A stretch of DNA of 64,000 nucleotides from Arcticibacter sp. (lineage in GTDB: Bacteria; Bacteroidota; Bacteroidia; 2-12-FULL-35-15). Position numbers and translations under genes: made by a program. Numbering within the stretch: the stretch's first letter is position 1; every line of letters starts with the position of its first letter. The notes below the pieces were generated by a model. It ran no database searches. It saw only the letters and a list, made by a program, of their open reading frames with translations, and was not told the origin of the DNA. This document shows, piece after piece, positions 1 to 8,154 of the stretch. The stretch covers positions 62,001 to 126,000 of the forward strand of contig JAJNQB010000019.1 in NCBI GenBank assembly GCA_021155045.1. The letters run 5' to 3'.

Positions 1-1290
1 TTGTTCGTTTAGTCGTTTCTTTAATACTTCTGCATCGTACGCTGTTGGCGCAATAAAAAAGTAAATAGCATTATCCCAAAATTCTGTAATGAAATGAGCT
101 TTTTCTTTTACCAAACGACAAACTCCTTCAATGAATTTTTTTGACTTTTGACTTTCTCCTTTTAACTTTTCTTCTAACAAAGGCATGAACAAAGTCGCCA
201 GCTCCGAATCTGATTTAGCCCTTAAGTATTGTTGATTAAACCATTTTGTTTTTTCGGGATCAAATTTAGCCCCTGATTTATTTACACGTTCAAAGGAAAA
301 TAAATTAATCAATTCTTCTTTGCTCATGATTTCTTGGTTTCCTCCAGGATTCCAACCCAACAAGGCTAACATATTTATAAACGCTTCAGGAAAAAATCCG
401 CTTTCGCGATAACCAACATAGCTTTCTTTTGTTCTTTCATCAAACCAGTTTAATGGAAACATTGGTAATCCAGATTTATCACGCTTGCTTAATTTTCCAT
501 TTCCATCAGGCTTTAAAATTAATGGCAAATGAGCTAACAATGGCATTTTTTCTTCTAATCCTAAATAGCGGTAAATTAAAATATGCGCAGGGGCAGATGG
601 CAACCATTCTTCTCCGCGTACAGCATGAGAAATTTCCATTTCAATATCATCTACAATATGTGCTAAATGATAGGTTGGCATTCCATCACTCTTCAACAAT
701 ACTTTATCATCTACTTGTGTTGAATTTACAACAACCCATCCACGAATAATGTCATGAAAACGAATTTCTTCATTGCGCGGAACTTTTAAACGAATTACAT
801 AAGGCGTTCCTGCATCCATTAATTTTTTTACTTCGTCTTCAGATAACGTTAATGAATTACGCATCGTTTGGCGTGTAACCGAATTGTATTGTGGAGCAAC
901 CACTTTTGCTGCTTCCAATCTTTTACGCATTGCATCTAATTCTTCAGAAGTATCAAAAGCGTAATAAGCATTGCCACTTGCAATTAATTGTTCGGCATAT
1001 TTTTTATAAATTCCTAATTCTTTTCTTTCGCTTTGGCGATAAGGCGCATGTGGACCATCTCCAAAACCTACACCCTCGTTCGGCTCAATACCGCACCATT
1101 TTAAAGCATTGATAATATACTCTTCGGCACCATTCACATATCGTGTTTGGTCTGTATCTTCGATACGTAAAATAAAATCTCCGTTATTTTTTTTTGCAAA
1201 TAAATAACAAAACAATGCTGTGCGAACACCTCCCATGTGTAAACCACCTGTTGGGCTTGGTGCAAAACGTAAACGAACTCTTCTTTCCAT
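1..1290 (-). CDS. gltX: Glutamyl-tRNA synthetase, C-terminus cut by window edge
   Basis: Class I aminoacyl-tRNA synthetase that charges tRNA-Glu in the cytoplasm. 430 codons are visible and the frame stays open to base 1, so roughly the last 70-80 residues (anticodon-binding end) lie outside the window, judging from the usual ~500-residue length in Bacteroidota. The N-terminus shows APSPTGGLHMGG (HIGH-like signature, residues 10-21). The KMSKS loop appears as KLSKR at residues 266-270, followed by a conserved DKSGLP-type stretch. ATG at 1290 is the natural start because the class I signature begins only ten residues later. A TAAATTTG promoter element lies 17 nt upstream. Confidence 0.95.
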   Translation of the reverse strand, partial: MERRVRLRFAPSPTGGLHMGGVRTALFCYLFAKKNNGDFILRIEDTDQTRYVNGAEEYIINALKWCGIEPNEGVGFGDGPHAPYRQSERKELGIYKKYAEQLIASGNAYYAFDTSEELDAMRKRLEAAKVVAPQYNSVTRQTMRNSLTLSEDEVKKLMDAGTPYVIRLKVPRNEEIRFHDIIRGWVVVNSTQVDDKVLLKSDGMPTYHLAHIVDDIEMEISHAVRGEEWLPSAPAHILIYRYLGLEEKMPLLAHLPLILKPDGNGKLSKRDKSGLPMFPLNWFDERTKESYVGYRESGFFPEAFINMLALLGWNPGGNQEIMSKEELINLFSFERVNKSGAKFDPEKTKWFNQQYLRAKSDSELATLFMPLLEEKLKGESQKSKKFIEGVCRLVKEKAHFITEFWDNAIYFFIAPTAYDAEVLKKRLNEQ

Positions 1291-1306
1291 AAAGTTAAAA
1301 TGTCTG

Positions 1307-1314
1307 CAAATTTA
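1307..1314 (-). promoter_or_regulatory. -7 promoter element of gltX
   Basis: Read on the minus strand this is TAAATTTG, an exact match to the Bacteroidota -7 consensus TAnnTTTG. It predicts a very short leader before the gltX ATG at 1290. No clear -33 TTTG is seen at the expected spacing. Confidence 0.5.
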
Positions 1315-1378
1315 ATGAAACTATTGAATTAAGGGCTTAAAATTGGAGCCAGAGTAAAGAAATCTTAGTTCTTTTAAC

Positions 1379-2299
1379 TTATTTTGTGAAGTCGATATTC
1401 CTTTTTAAACCACTGAATTTGGTTCGTTTTACAGCAGAGTTTTTAAATATGCGATTAAAGGTTTCTTGTGTTAATTCTTGCCAATCGCTTTTTGTCATTT
1501 CAAGCAATTCTGAATTAGGGTTAAACATTTTTTCGTTATGTGGTTTCGAAAAACTATTCCAAGGACAAACATCTTGGCAAATATCACAGCCAAACATCCA
1601 ATCATTAAATTTGCCTTTTACTTCATCAGGAATTGCTTCTTTTAATTCAATTGTAAAATACGAAATGCATTTGCTTCCATCAACAACATAAGGTTCTACA
1701 ATAGCATCTGTTGGGCATGCGTCAATACATTTGGTACAGGTTCCACAATAATCTTTTATTTCAGTATCATATTCTAAATCTAAATCAACAATTAATTCTG
1801 CTATAAAGAAAAAAGAGCCACTCTGTTTGTTTATTAAATTCGAATTTTTACCAATCCAACCTAAACCGCTTTTTTTTGCCCATACTTTATCCATTACAGG
1901 AGCAGAATCAACAAAAACACGTCCATCAACATCTCCAATGTTTTCTTTTATAAAATTTAAAAGTTGATTGAGCTTTTCTTTTATCACGAAATGGTAATCT
2001 GTTCCGTAAGCATACTTACTAATTTTTGGTGCTGTTTCATCTTTTTGTTTTTCGGAAGGGAAATAATTTAAAAGCAATGAAATAACAGATTTTGCTCCTG
2101 GAACAAGCAGTTGCGGGCTTAATCGCTTATCGAAATAATTTTGCATGTAGCTCATTTCTCCATGCATATTTTTATTTAACCAGTTTTCCAGTCGAGGAGC
2201 TTCTTCTTCTAAAAATTCTGCTTTTGAAATACCACAATAATCAAAACCGATACGTTTTGCTTCAGATTTAATTAATGAAGTATTTTTGGAATTATCCAT
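1379..2299 (-). CDS. queG: Epoxyqueuosine reductase
   Basis: Reduces epoxyqueuosine to queuosine in the tRNA wobble position, using cobalamin and two 4Fe-4S clusters. From the ATG at 2299 the protein is 306 aa. The segment with VDSAP and the following KKSGLGWIGKN (about 130-160) is typical of the catalytic domain. Two ferredoxin-type clusters follow: CGTCTKCIDACP from residue 185 and CDICQDVCP from residue 238. The frame is open upstream to 2377, but that extension lies inside ruvB and has no family similarity I recognise. The 2299 start overlaps the end of ruvB by 8 nt, so the two are probably translationally coupled. Confidence 0.93.
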   Translation of the reverse strand: MDNSKNTSLIKSEAKRIGFDYCGISKAEFLEEEAPRLENWLNKNMHGEMSYMQNYFDKRLSPQLLVPGAKSVISLLLNYFPSEKQKDETAPKISKYAYGTDYHFVIKEKLNQLLNFIKENIGDVDGRVFVDSAPVMDKVWAKKSGLGWIGKNSNLINKQSGSFFFIAELIVDLDLEYDTEIKDYCGTCTKCIDACPTDAIVEPYVVDGSKCISYFTIELKEAIPDEVKGKFNDWMFGCDICQDVCPWNSFSKPHNEKMFNPNSELLEMTKSDWQELTQETFNRIFKNSAVKRTKFSGLKRNIDFTK

Positions 2300-3323
2300 T
2301 ATCGAATAAACCTCCTCTGAATGCACGAGGGATTTTACCAAGATGTTTATATGCTTGTTCTGTTGCTTCTCTTCCACGAGGTGTTCGAACCAAATATCCT
2401 TCTTGAATTAAAAAAGGTTCATATACTTCTTCAATTGTTCCTGCTTCTTCGCCAACAGCAGTGGATATAGTGGTTAAACCAACAGGACCTCCTTTAAATT
2501 TTTCTATCAATGCAGATAAAATACGAATATCCATTTCATCCAATCCATTTTTATCTACATTTAATGCAGCTAAACCAAAGTGAGCAATTTCTATATCAAT
2601 ATTTCCATCCCCTTTTATCTGAGCAAAATCTCTGATACGTCTGAGTAATGCATTCGCAATACGTGGCGTTCCTCTACTTCTGCGTGCAATTTCAGCAGAT
2701 GCTTCATCTGTAATTGGAACATTTAAAATTCCTGCTGCGCGTGTAATAATTTTTTGCAACAGTTTTGCATCATAATAATTTAATCGTGAATTAATTCCAA
2801 AACGAGCACGCAATGGTGCTGTTAGTAGCCCACTACGAGTAGTTGCGCCAACCAAGGTAAATGGATTTAATTTAATTTGAACACTACGAGCATTTGGTCC
2901 ACTATCAATCATAATGTCAATTTTATAATCTTCCATTGCAGAGTATAAATATTCTTCAACGATAGGACTTAATCGGTGAATTTCATCAATAAACAACACA
3001 TCATGCTCTTCTAAGTTAGTTAGCAACCCCGCCAAATCGCCTGGTTTATCTAACACAGGACCAGAAGTAATTTTTATATTTACTCCTAACTCAGATGCAA
3101 CAATGTTTGCTAAAGTAGTTTTTCCTAAGCCTGGAGGACCATGCAAAAGAATATGATCCAACGCTTCTCCTCTTTGTTTTGCAGCTTGTACAAATATTTT
3201 CAGATTTTCAACTACTTCGTGCTGTCCTGTGAAGTCAGAAAAATCAGAAGGACGCAATACCTTTTCAAACTCTTTTTCAGCCGAACTTAAATTTTCACCT
3301 TCAGGATTTATATTGGGATTCAT
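2292..3323 (-). CDS. ruvB: Holliday junction branch migration ATPase RuvB
   Basis: AAA+ motor subunit of the RuvABC complex that drives branch migration of Holliday junctions during recombination repair. The 343-aa length is normal. Walker A is GPPGLGKTT at residues 62-70, Walker B is DEIHR at 113-117, and the arginine-rich segment RRSRGTPRIAN and the C-terminal winged-helix region with TPRGREAT are present. It is the upstream gene of a ruvB-queG pair. A terminator-like hairpin separates it from the coiled-coil gene upstream, so its own promoter must lie in the short gap 3324-3352, where I see no exact TAnnTTTG. Confidence 0.97.
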   Translation of the reverse strand: MNPNINPEGENLSSAEKEFEKVLRPSDFSDFTGQHEVVENLKIFVQAAKQRGEALDHILLHGPPGLGKTTLANIVASELGVNIKITSGPVLDKPGDLAGLLTNLEEHDVLFIDEIHRLSPIVEEYLYSAMEDYKIDIMIDSGPNARSVQIKLNPFTLVGATTRSGLLTAPLRARFGINSRLNYYDAKLLQKIITRAAGILNVPITDEASAEIARRSRGTPRIANALLRRIRDFAQIKGDGNIDIEIAHFGLAALNVDKNGLDEMDIRILSALIEKFKGGPVGLTTISTAVGEEAGTIEEVYEPFLIQEGYLVRTPRGREATEQAYKHLGKIPRAFRGGLFDNG

Positions 3324-3352
3324 TGTAATTCAAATGTATGTAACAAAAATAA

Positions 3353-3381
3353 GAAAAGCATCCTGATATGGGATGCTTTTC
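3353..3381 (-). terminator. Rho-independent terminator after the coiled-coil gene
   Basis: A perfect 11-bp inverted repeat (3353-3363 with 3371-3381) around a 7-nt loop. On the minus strand it is followed by a T-rich run. It lies 24 nt past the stop of the gene at 3405-4322 and before ruvB, so it most likely ends the upstream transcript. Confidence 0.75.
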
Positions 3382-3404
3382 GAAAACTATTTTATTTTTT
3401 TCTG

Positions 3405-4322
3405 TTATTTAAGTGTAATAGCAGATTGACCAATCACCGCTTCGTCTGCAATAATTTCAATCAAATATTTACCAGGAACAAATGCCGTTGGGTTTGAACA
3501 AAATACATCAATGGAAACCTCTTCGTTTTTATAATTGATATCTTGTTTGCCTGCAAAATAACCTTTTGAACCGTTAAATTTAACCATATTCATATCATCT
3601 GGTGATTTACAAATTTCTTTCCCTTCAGGCGACACAATTCTCACATAAACAGTTTTTGTTCCAGATTTTGCAATTTTGTTTTCACCAATTACACACGAAA
3701 CTTTTATACGTTCAACACGTGATGCTTTTGTTGTTTCTACTTCTTTTGTTCCTCCAGATTTAAACTTAATTCCTTTAACTGTTGGATTTTCGGCTTTTAA
3801 GATAGATCCTAAATTAACAGTGTTTTGAAGCTTTTCTTTGTCTTTTGAAAGTTGTGATGTTTTATCTTTTTCTACATTTAAGTCCTTGGTTACTTTATCT
3901 TTTTCGGCTGTTATTGTTTTATTCAGCGTATTTAATGAGTCTATCTCAACAATATAATGTTTCATTACTTTGCGTAATGTTTCTGTTTCTTTGCGAAGTT
4001 TAGAAATAATATACGCATCGTTTTTATGTTTATCCGCTTGCTCCAATAATTCTGCAATTTGTATGCGTTTTTCTTCTAATTCTTTTTGTAAAGCAACATC
4101 ATTGGTTTGTAATGTCGCATATTCTTGTTGTAGTTCTAATAAATCAGCCTTTACATTATCTCGTTCCACAATTACTTGTTCTTTTTCAACAATAACTGTT
4201 TCCTTCTTGTTTTTTTCCATTAACCACAATGCCACAAATGCAACATTTCCTAACAATAAAAGAATGATGATAATTATAAATTTTTTGTTGTCTGATTTTT
4301 TTTCTTGCTGATTACTTTCCAT
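3405..4322 (-). CDS. Membrane-anchored coiled-coil protein of unknown function
   Basis: 305 aa. A lysine-rich cytoplasmic start is followed by one hydrophobic segment (about residues 15-36, rich in I and L). A long charged coiled coil follows (about 40-170, heptad-like runs of E, K and L). The C-terminal domain (about 205-305) is predicted to be mostly beta strand, with a segment resembling VYVRIVSPEGKEI. This layout is common among Bacteroidota hypothetical proteins that gather cell-envelope or motility partners, but I do not recognise a named family. It stands alone, with its own promoter (TAACTTTG, 4352-4359) and terminator (3353-3381). Confidence 0.85.
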   Translation of the reverse strand: MESNQQEKKSDNKKFIIIIILLLLGNVAFVALWLMEKNKKETVIVEKEQVIVERDNVKADLLELQQEYATLQTNDVALQKELEEKRIQIAELLEQADKHKNDAYIISKLRKETETLRKVMKHYIVEIDSLNTLNKTITAEKDKVTKDLNVEKDKTSQLSKDKEKLQNTVNLGSILKAENPTVKGIKFKSGGTKEVETTKASRVERIKVSCVIGENKIAKSGTKTVYVRIVSPEGKEICKSPDDMNMVKFNGSKGYFAGKQDINYKNEEVSIDVFCSNPTAFVPGKYLIEIIADEAVIGQSAITLK

Positions 4323-4351
4323 AATTATTTTGAATGTTTATTTTCGTGGCA

Positions 4352-4387
4352 CAAAGTTATGTAAATATTAGCTTCATTAAACAAAAA
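4352..4387 (-). promoter_or_regulatory. Promoter of the coiled-coil gene
   Basis: On the minus strand, TTTTTG (plus 4382-4387) is followed after 22 nt by TAACTTTG (4352-4359). This matches the Bacteroidota -33/-7 pair TTTG-N(17-23)-TAnnTTTG. The start codon of the gene lies about 30 nt downstream. Confidence 0.6.
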
Positions 4388-4389
4388 CC

Positions 4390-5073
4390 ATGCTAAACGA
4401 TTTTTTTTCATTAATCTATCCTAAAATTTGTGTTGCTTGTGGCAAAAGTTTATTTAAAAAAGAATATTGTATTTGTACTTATTGTACCTACCATTTATCA
4501 AAAACAAATTACCATTTATTAACTAACAACCCAATTGAAAAAATATTTTGGGGCAGGGTAAATATTTATTCTGCCGCTTCGTATTATAATTTTGGAAAAG
4601 GAGGAAAAGTTCAGCATTTAATTCATCAATTAAAATATAAAGGACAAAAAGACATTGGTGTTACTATTGGAACTTTATACGGACATGAATTAAGAAAAAG
4701 TGAAAAATTTAAATCGATTGATGCCATCATTCCTGTTCCTCTTCATCCTAAAAAACAAAAGAAAAGAGGATATAACCAAAGTGATTTTTTTGCTGAAGGG
4801 CTGTCAAAAAGTATGAAAGTACAAACTGATTTTATTTCTCTTTTTCGTGCGTATGAATCGGAAACACAAACTAAAAAATCAAGATTTAACAGATGGAAAA
4901 ATGTAGAATCTATTTTTCAAATTAAAAATGCAGAAGCACTTAAAGGGAAGCATATTTTATTGGTTGATGATGTAATTACAACAGGAGCAACCATTGAAGC
5001 ATGTGCCCAAGCGCTCTTAACAATTCCCGACACAAAAGTAAGTGTAGCTACAATTGCTTATGCCAACCATTAA
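4390..5073 (+). CDS. comF: ComF-type phosphoribosyltransferase
   Basis: 227 aa, of the ComF/GntX family linked to DNA uptake and handling in competence. The N-terminal zinc-finger cysteines are at residues 14, 17, 27, 29 and 32. The type I phosphoribosyltransferase PRPP loop is LVDDVITTGAT at 191-201. Between them is the conserved PVPLHPKKQKKRGYNQS stretch (about 116-131). It is divergent from the coiled-coil gene. No other competence gene is near. The biochemical substrate of ComF proteins is not established. Confidence 0.88.
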   Translation: MLNDFFSLIYPKICVACGKSLFKKEYCICTYCTYHLSKTNYHLLTNNPIEKIFWGRVNIYSAASYYNFGKGGKVQHLIHQLKYKGQKDIGVTIGTLYGHELRKSEKFKSIDAIIPVPLHPKKQKKRGYNQSDFFAEGLSKSMKVQTDFISLFRAYESETQTKKSRFNRWKNVESIFQIKNAEALKGKHILLVDDVITTGATIEACAQALLTIPDTKVSVATIAYANH

Positions 5074-5101
5074 GGTAATAAAATAAGGATACTTTTTTTA
5101 C

Positions 5102-5109
5102 TAACTTTG
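5102..5109 (+). promoter_or_regulatory. -7 promoter element of the fRMsr gene
   Basis: TAACTTTG followed by CA, an exact TAnnTTTG match 18 nt before the ATG at 5128. Because it covers the possible upstream TTG start at 5107, it argues for the downstream ATG. Confidence 0.6.
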
Positions 5110-5127
5110 CATCCTATATTAAAAACA

Positions 5128-5643
5128 ATGGCAGAATCCATCATCTTTACTGGCACTACAAAAAAAGAAAAATACGAATCGTTGATTCCACAAATAAAAT
5201 CTTTGGTAGAAGGCGAATCAAATTATATTGCAAACATTTCAAATATAATGTCGGCCCTAAAATTTGGGATGAACTTTTTTTGGGTGGGTGTTTATTTTGT
5301 AAACCCCTCTCCGGCTCTCCCCAAAGGAGAGGGAAAGGTAAATGCAGAGTTAGTTCTAGGTCCTTTTCAAGGTCCTGTGGCATGTACTAGAATAGCTTTT
5401 GGTAAAGGAGTTTGTGGGACGTCTTGGAAAGAAAAGAAAACTATTATTGTAGAAGACGTAGAAAAGTTTCCGGGACATATCGCTTGCAGCAGTTTATCAA
5501 AATCAGAAATAGTTTTGCCAGCTTTCGACAAAAACGGAAATGTAACATTGGTTTTAGATGTGGATAGCGAAAGCCTTGCAACATTTGATGAAACAGATAA
5601 AATTTATTTAGAACAAGTAATTCGTATCATTGAAAATCTATAA
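5128..5643 (+). CDS. msrC: Free methionine-(R)-sulfoxide reductase (GAF domain) with an in-frame repeat
   Basis: 171 aa. A GAF-fold enzyme that reduces free L-methionine-(R)-sulfoxide in the cytoplasm. The three family cysteines are present at residues 86, 96 and 120, in the segments VACTRI, GVCGTSW and IACSSLS. Their 10- and 24-residue spacing equals that of the E. coli enzyme. The odd feature is the segment NPSPALPKGEGKVN (59-72) between the conserved FWVGVYFV and ELVLGPFQGP. It is encoded by a dispersed CTCTCC repeat (5303-5333) that also occurs in intergenic DNA. The frame is intact and all key residues are downstream, so the enzyme may still work. The last 14 nt overlap the next gene. 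Confidence 0.88.
   Translation: MAESIIFTGTTKKEKYESLIPQIKSLVEGESNYIANISNIMSALKFGMNFFWVGVYFVNPSPALPKGEGKVNAELVLGPFQGPVACTRIAFGKGVCGTSWKEKKTIIVEDVEKFPGHIACSSLSKSEIVLPAFDKNGNVTLVLDVDSESLATFDETDKIYLEQVIRIIENL
5303..5333 (+). repeat. CTCTCC-family palindromic repeat inside an ORF
   Basis: The sequence matches the reverse complement of 47032-47066 (nuoM-nuoN spacer) with one substitution and one 2-nt gap. Further family members sit at 7327-7374, 46915-46962 and, degenerate, 49811-49842. All share CCCTCTCC, a short AAAGG-type loop and GGAGAGGG. Here the unit is read in frame as part of the fRMsr protein. Confidence 0.8.
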
Positions 5644-7336
5644 TCCAAATATTTTTTTGCGCTTTAGCCCTTTCATAGTAACATTCATTTTACTTGGTTC
5701 TTGCGCACAAATTGTTTCGCCTGGCGGAGGCAAAAAAGATACAACGCCTCCTAGAATTATCAAATATTTACCCGATAGCGCACAGTTAAATTTTAATTCA
5801 AAAACAATTGAAATAAATTTTGATGAGTTCGTTCAGTTAAAAGATTTGAATAATCAATTAATTATTTCCCCTCCATTAAATAAAACTCCTGATATTAACG
5901 TAAAAGCAAAATCGCTTACAATTACACTAGATAAAAACGAAACATTAAAGCCAAACACTACTTATTGTTTTAGTTTTGGGAATGCTATACAGGATGTAAA
6001 CGAAGGCAATGCTATTGAAAATTTTAAATACATTTTTTCTACGGGCAGTTTTATTGATTCGTTAAAAGTAAAAGGCAAAATTCAAAATGCATTTGACCAT
6101 AAAACAGAAAAAGGAATTTTGGTAATGCTTTATTCCAGTTTATCGGATAGTGTTGTTTATAAAACACAACCCGATTATTTTGCTAAAACAAATGCTGACG
6201 GTAGTTTTGAAATTAATAATATAAAAAATGGTTCGTATAAAATTATTGCAATAAAAGATGCCAACTCAAATTTTAAATATGATGGAGAAAGTGAAAACAT
6301 TGCTTTTACTGATAGCTTAATTAATCCAACAGAAAAGAAATTAATTGTATTGGAATTGTTTCAAGAGCCTGCAAAAAAAGTGTTCTTAAAAAAAACAATG
6401 CATAATTCTTATGGTAAATTTGAATTCGTTTTTAATCAAGGTTCTGATAGTTTAAGAATTGTAAACCTAAGTAATGATTTAAAAGGAGTTCAAGAATATT
6501 TTGAGTTTTCAAAAAACAAGGACTCCCTTTCCTATTGGATTACCAACTACCAAAAAGATTCTATAAAATTACAAATTAGCAATGGCAATAAAATAATGGA
6601 TACGCTGGAATTCAAATTTATAAACAAAGAAGAAGCGTTAAAAGCAAAACGAAATCCATTAAAACTTTATGTTGTAAATAGCCCGAACGGGAATCAAAAT
6701 TTTGATTTGAATAAGAATATACAAATTGTATTTAGCAATAGGCTAAACCCCACAAATCCTAGCATACTTGTTCAATTAAAAGAAGATACACTTTTAAATG
6801 TTAATAAAACATATTGTTTGATGTATCAAGCAAATTTAAATGTTATAGAGCTGATTGGCTGTGATTCGGTGGGATCAACAGAAGGGAGGGGCAAAAAGAC
6901 ACCCACAATTCACAAACTAAAAGAAAACACAAATTATCATTTGTTTATACCGCCAAATTCAATCTTCGATATTTTCGGTTTAACAAACGATACCATTAAA
7001 ATAGATTTTAAAACACGCGAAGCAAAGTATTACGGAAGCTTGAAGCTGAATCTTACTATTCCCGCTAATCAATCAAATTATATTGTTCAATTATTAGACG
7101 AAAGAGAAAATGTAATTCGTGAAGATGTCATTAAAAAAGCAGAATTAATTACGTATGAATATTTACATCCTAAAAAATATAAACTAAAAATCATTTTTGA
7201 TGAAAACAATAATGGCAAATGGGATGCTGGAAATTATATTAATCATCAACAAGCAGAAAAAGTATTGTATAATTCGGAGTTAATAAATATTCGTTCGAAC
7301 TGGGATTTGGAGCTCGACTGGAAAATCTCTCCCTAA
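5630..7336 (+). CDS. Outer-surface lipoprotein with Ig-like domain
   Basis: 568 aa. The N-terminal signal ends in a lipobox LLGSC with Cys25, then IVSPGGGKKDTTPP, a start typical of Bacteroidota 'Ig-like domain-containing' proteins. Residues about 40-135 form an SbsA-type Ig-like domain (strand pattern IEINFDEFVQL and NTTYCFSFGNAIQD). A carboxypeptidase-regulatory-like fold around 165-215 contains ADGSFEINNIKNGSYKI. The function is unknown; it is probably anchored to a membrane. The start overlaps the fRMsr gene by 14 nt, so the two are likely cotranscribed. Its stop codon (7334-7336) lies inside a CTCTCC repeat, so the last residues (KISP) are repeat-encoded. Confidence 0.85.
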   Translation: MKIYNPNIFLRFSPFIVTFILLGSCAQIVSPGGGKKDTTPPRIIKYLPDSAQLNFNSKTIEINFDEFVQLKDLNNQLIISPPLNKTPDINVKAKSLTITLDKNETLKPNTTYCFSFGNAIQDVNEGNAIENFKYIFSTGSFIDSLKVKGKIQNAFDHKTEKGILVMLYSSLSDSVVYKTQPDYFAKTNADGSFEINNIKNGSYKIIAIKDANSNFKYDGESENIAFTDSLINPTEKKLIVLELFQEPAKKVFLKKTMHNSYGKFEFVFNQGSDSLRIVNLSNDLKGVQEYFEFSKNKDSLSYWITNYQKDSIKLQISNGNKIMDTLEFKFINKEEALKAKRNPLKLYVVNSPNGNQNFDLNKNIQIVFSNRLNPTNPSILVQLKEDTLLNVNKTYCLMYQANLNVIELIGCDSVGSTEGRGKKTPTIHKLKENTNYHLFIPPNSIFDIFGLTNDTIKIDFKTREAKYYGSLKLNLTIPANQSNYIVQLLDERENVIREDVIKKAELITYEYLHPKKYKLKIIFDENNNGKWDAGNYINHQQAEKVLYNSELINIRSNWDLELDWKISP

Positions 7337-7374
7337 CCCTCTCCAAAGGAGAGGGAGTAATTAAGAGGAGAGGT
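7327..7374. repeat. CTCTCC-family repeat at a convergent gene junction
   Basis: The core is an 8-bp perfect palindrome (7337-7344 with 7348-7355) around AAA. A second, partly related block follows at about 7364-7374. It contains the stop codon of the plus-strand lipoprotein gene and, on the other strand, the stop codon of the omega-amidase gene (7361-7363). It may double as a weak bidirectional terminator. Confidence 0.75.
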
Positions 7375-8149
7375 GGAACTCATCCGCATCATCCAATACA
7401 GGAAACTGTTTTCTAAATTCTTGAAGCTCGGAATAACTTAATGTTATTGTTTCTGTTTTCTCTTCATTTGGTTGTGTGCTTGAAATTATTTCTCCTTTAG
7501 CATTAATAACAGCAGAATCTCCAGAATGGTAAATCTCATTGCCATCATTTCCAACTCGGTTTAATCCAACAACATAACTCTGATTTTCTATTGCTCTTGC
7601 AAGCAAGAGTGTTTTCCAAGGATGGCTTCTTCTTTCGGGCCAATTGGCAACATAAATTAATAAGTCATATTTGTGTTTATTTGTGTTTCTACTCCAAACA
7701 GGAAAACGTAAATCATAACAAATTAAAGGGCAAATTTTCCAACCATTAATTTTTTCCATAATTTTTTTATCTCCAGCCGTGTAATATTTGTTTTCCTCTG
7801 CCATACTAAAAAGATGACGCTTGTCGTAAGTAGAATAGGTTCCACTCGGCTTAGCCCAAACTAAGCGGTTATAATATTTATCATTTTCTGTACAAATAAA
7901 ACTTCCTGTTACAACACAGTTTTTTTCCTTTGCTTTTTCTTTCATCCAACTTACTGTTCGTCCATCCATTTTTTCAGCAAACTTTTCAGTGCTCATACTA
8001 AACCCTGTTGTAAACATTTCTGGTAAAATTATTAAATCTGTTTTTTCGTTAATCACAGAGATTTTTTCTGAAAACATATTTAAATTTTTTTCAATGTCTT
8101 CCCAAAATAAATTAGACTGTATCGTTGTAATGGTTAAATCCTTCGTCAT
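7361..8149 (-). CDS. Carbon-nitrogen hydrolase, omega-amidase type
   Basis: 262 aa, nitrilase superfamily. The catalytic triad is visible: Glu44 in LPEMFTTGFS, Lys110 in TYDKRHLF and Cys144 in LICYDLRFP. The closest known role is omega-amidase (YafV/Nit2), which hydrolyses alpha-ketoglutaramate or alpha-ketosuccinamate. The gene lies 5 nt after a KYAT/YbdL-like aminotransferase. Together they fit the methionine salvage step, in which the aminotransferase uses glutamine to make methionine and omega-amidase removes the 2-oxoglutaramate formed. The final residues are encoded by a CTCTCC repeat, which may have replaced the original C-terminus. Confidence 0.9.
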   Translation of the reverse strand: MTKDLTITTIQSNLFWEDIEKNLNMFSEKISVINEKTDLIILPEMFTTGFSMSTEKFAEKMDGRTVSWMKEKAKEKNCVVTGSFICTENDKYYNRLVWAKPSGTYSTYDKRHLFSMAEENKYYTAGDKKIMEKINGWKICPLICYDLRFPVWSRNTNKHKYDLLIYVANWPERRSHPWKTLLLARAIENQSYVVGLNRVGNDGNEIYHSGDSAVINAKGEIISSTQPNEEKTETITLSYSELQEFRKQFPVLDDADEFHLSS

Positions 8150-8154
8150 GAAAA

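Noticed and set aside
2274..2299. Strong Shine-Dalgarno GAGGAGG before queG
   Set aside because: It is part of ruvB codons, and Bacteroidota rely little on Shine-Dalgarno pairing, so it is probably coincidental.
6855..6915. Possible in-frame repeat insertion in the Ig-domain lipoprotein (GCDSVGSTEGRGKKTP region)
   Set aside because: The segment is less AT-rich and looks foreign, but I find no second copy in the window, so it could be an ordinary loop.
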